12,980 nt of DNA from JAATGI01 sp050729815. Its GTDB lineage: Bacteria; Pseudomonadota; Alphaproteobacteria; ATCC43930; CGMCC-115725. Location of the stretch: assembly GCA_050729815.1 (NCBI GenBank), contig JBOHLV010000025.1:1-12980 (forward strand), in the 5' to 3' direction. The notes beneath the pieces were generated by a model. That model searched no databases, was not told where the DNA came from, and worked only from the letters and a program-made list of their open reading frames with translations. Position numbers and translations under genes: made by a program. Each line of letters opens with the position of its first letter. Positions within the stretch are counted from its first letter, which is position 1. This document shows, in pieces, positions 12,562 through 12,980 of the stretch.

Positions 12562-12980
12562 TTAATCCGCGAAGAACGCGAAGGTGCGAATCTCGAAACT
12601 TCGGCGCGGCGCGGCATCGGCCGGCGAGGAGGGATCGTCGATCGCGGAATGGGCGGTGAGATGCGGCCGCGAGATGTCGGAATCGACCAGCTTGAAGACC
12701 AGCAATTCGTCGGTCCGCATGCGCGGATAATAGTACCAGCGATGCGCCGGGCTGAAGTATATTTTGAAGCCTTCAAGGAAATCGCCAGGGTCCTCGGGCC
12801 GCGTGCCGATGAGGCCGGAGGTCAGATCGTTACGCGACACGGTGCGCGGATCGCATAGCGCCAGTGGCTTGCGTTCCACCGGAGTGATCCCGCGCCACAG
12901 ATTGATCATCATCACGCGTTTTCCGGCGTATTTCTCCGCCTCGTCGCCGAGCATCGCGGCGGCCATGCGGCGCACGGTCT
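12562..12980 (-). CDS. CmcJ/NvfI family protein, C-terminal part (gene continues beyond the window)
   Basis: About 139 residues of a larger protein. The frame is open to the window edge, so a GTG at 12975 is probably internal. The segments VMMINLWRGI, LALCDPRTV, HRWYYYPRM, TDELLVFKLVDSD and the closing THxAxDDP-like region followed by APRRSFEIRTFAFF fit the C-terminal half of CmcJ/NvfI family proteins as I know them. The name comes from CmcJ of cephamycin biosynthesis and NvfI, an Fe(II)/2-oxoglutarate-type enzyme of fungal meroterpenoid pathways; most bacterial members are uncharacterised oxidoreductase or hydroxylase/methyltransferase homologues. The N-terminal part is not visible, so metal ligands cannot be fully checked. 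A link to the aromatic cluster is possible but unproven. The stop TAA abuts the palindromic repeat. Confidence 0.8.
   Translation of the reverse strand, partial: TVRRMAAAMLGDEAEKYAGKRVMMINLWRGITPVERKPLALCDPRTVSRNDLTSGLIGTRPEDPGDFLEGFKIYFSPAHRWYYYPRMRTDELLVFKLVDSDISRPHLTAHSAIDDPSSPADAAPRRSFEIRTFAFFAD

Overview
The window is GC-rich, densely coding DNA with short intergenic gaps. Gene content (a PAS-type histidine kinase with two response regulators, one fused to an adenylate cyclase; a form II CoxL-like molybdenum hydroxylase; meta-cleavage genes; an FCD-type GntR regulator) fits a soil or plant-associated alphaproteobacterium. That placement is inferred from gene style, not from a marker gene. 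I see no rRNA, tRNA, CRISPR array, transposase or phage gene.

Layout. (1) Positions 1-2519, plus strand: the 3' part of a histidine kinase, a stand-alone receiver, and a receiver-adenylate cyclase fusion, closely spaced as one signalling operon that probably ends in cAMP. (2) 2520-2777: an intergenic region with a REP-like palindromic repeat (copy 1), a long perfect hairpin and an extended -10-like motif. (3) 2778-11034: an aromatic ring-degradation cluster. A five-gene minus-strand operon runs hpaH > hpaI > extradiol dioxygenase > CoxL-like molybdenum hydroxylase > gntR. It is flanked by a convergent plus-strand FAH-family (HpaG/HpcE-like) gene and a divergent plus-strand HpaB-family flavin monooxygenase. 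The 246-bp divergent spacer between hpaH and hpaB carries a good sigma70-type promoter overlapped by a 15-bp palindrome, next to a second perfect 12-bp palindrome; it is the natural place for the GntR protein to act. (4) 11120-12337, minus strand: an exported periplasmic binding protein with no permease or ATPase in view. (5) 12495-12560: copy 2 of the repeat. (6) 12562-12980, minus strand: the C-terminal part of a CmcJ/NvfI-family protein that runs off the window.

How the genes may work together. The lower pathway resembles homoprotocatechuate meta-cleavage: ring hydroxylation (HpaB type), extradiol cleavage, isomerisation/decarboxylation (FAH protein), hydration (HpaH), then aldol cleavage to pyruvate plus an aldehyde (HpaI). 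Three things depart from the textbook hpa cluster. The dioxygenase is a BphC-like two-domain VOC enzyme, not the LigB-type HpaD of E. coli. No HpaE semialdehyde dehydrogenase, HpaF isomerase or HpaC flavin reductase is present. An orphan molybdenum hydroxylase large subunit is built into the operon. This suggests a variant pathway, perhaps for a substituted or N-heterocyclic aromatic compound, whose substrate cannot be read from the sequence. The most notable items are this variant cluster and the pair of structured intergenic repeats 9.9 kb apart.
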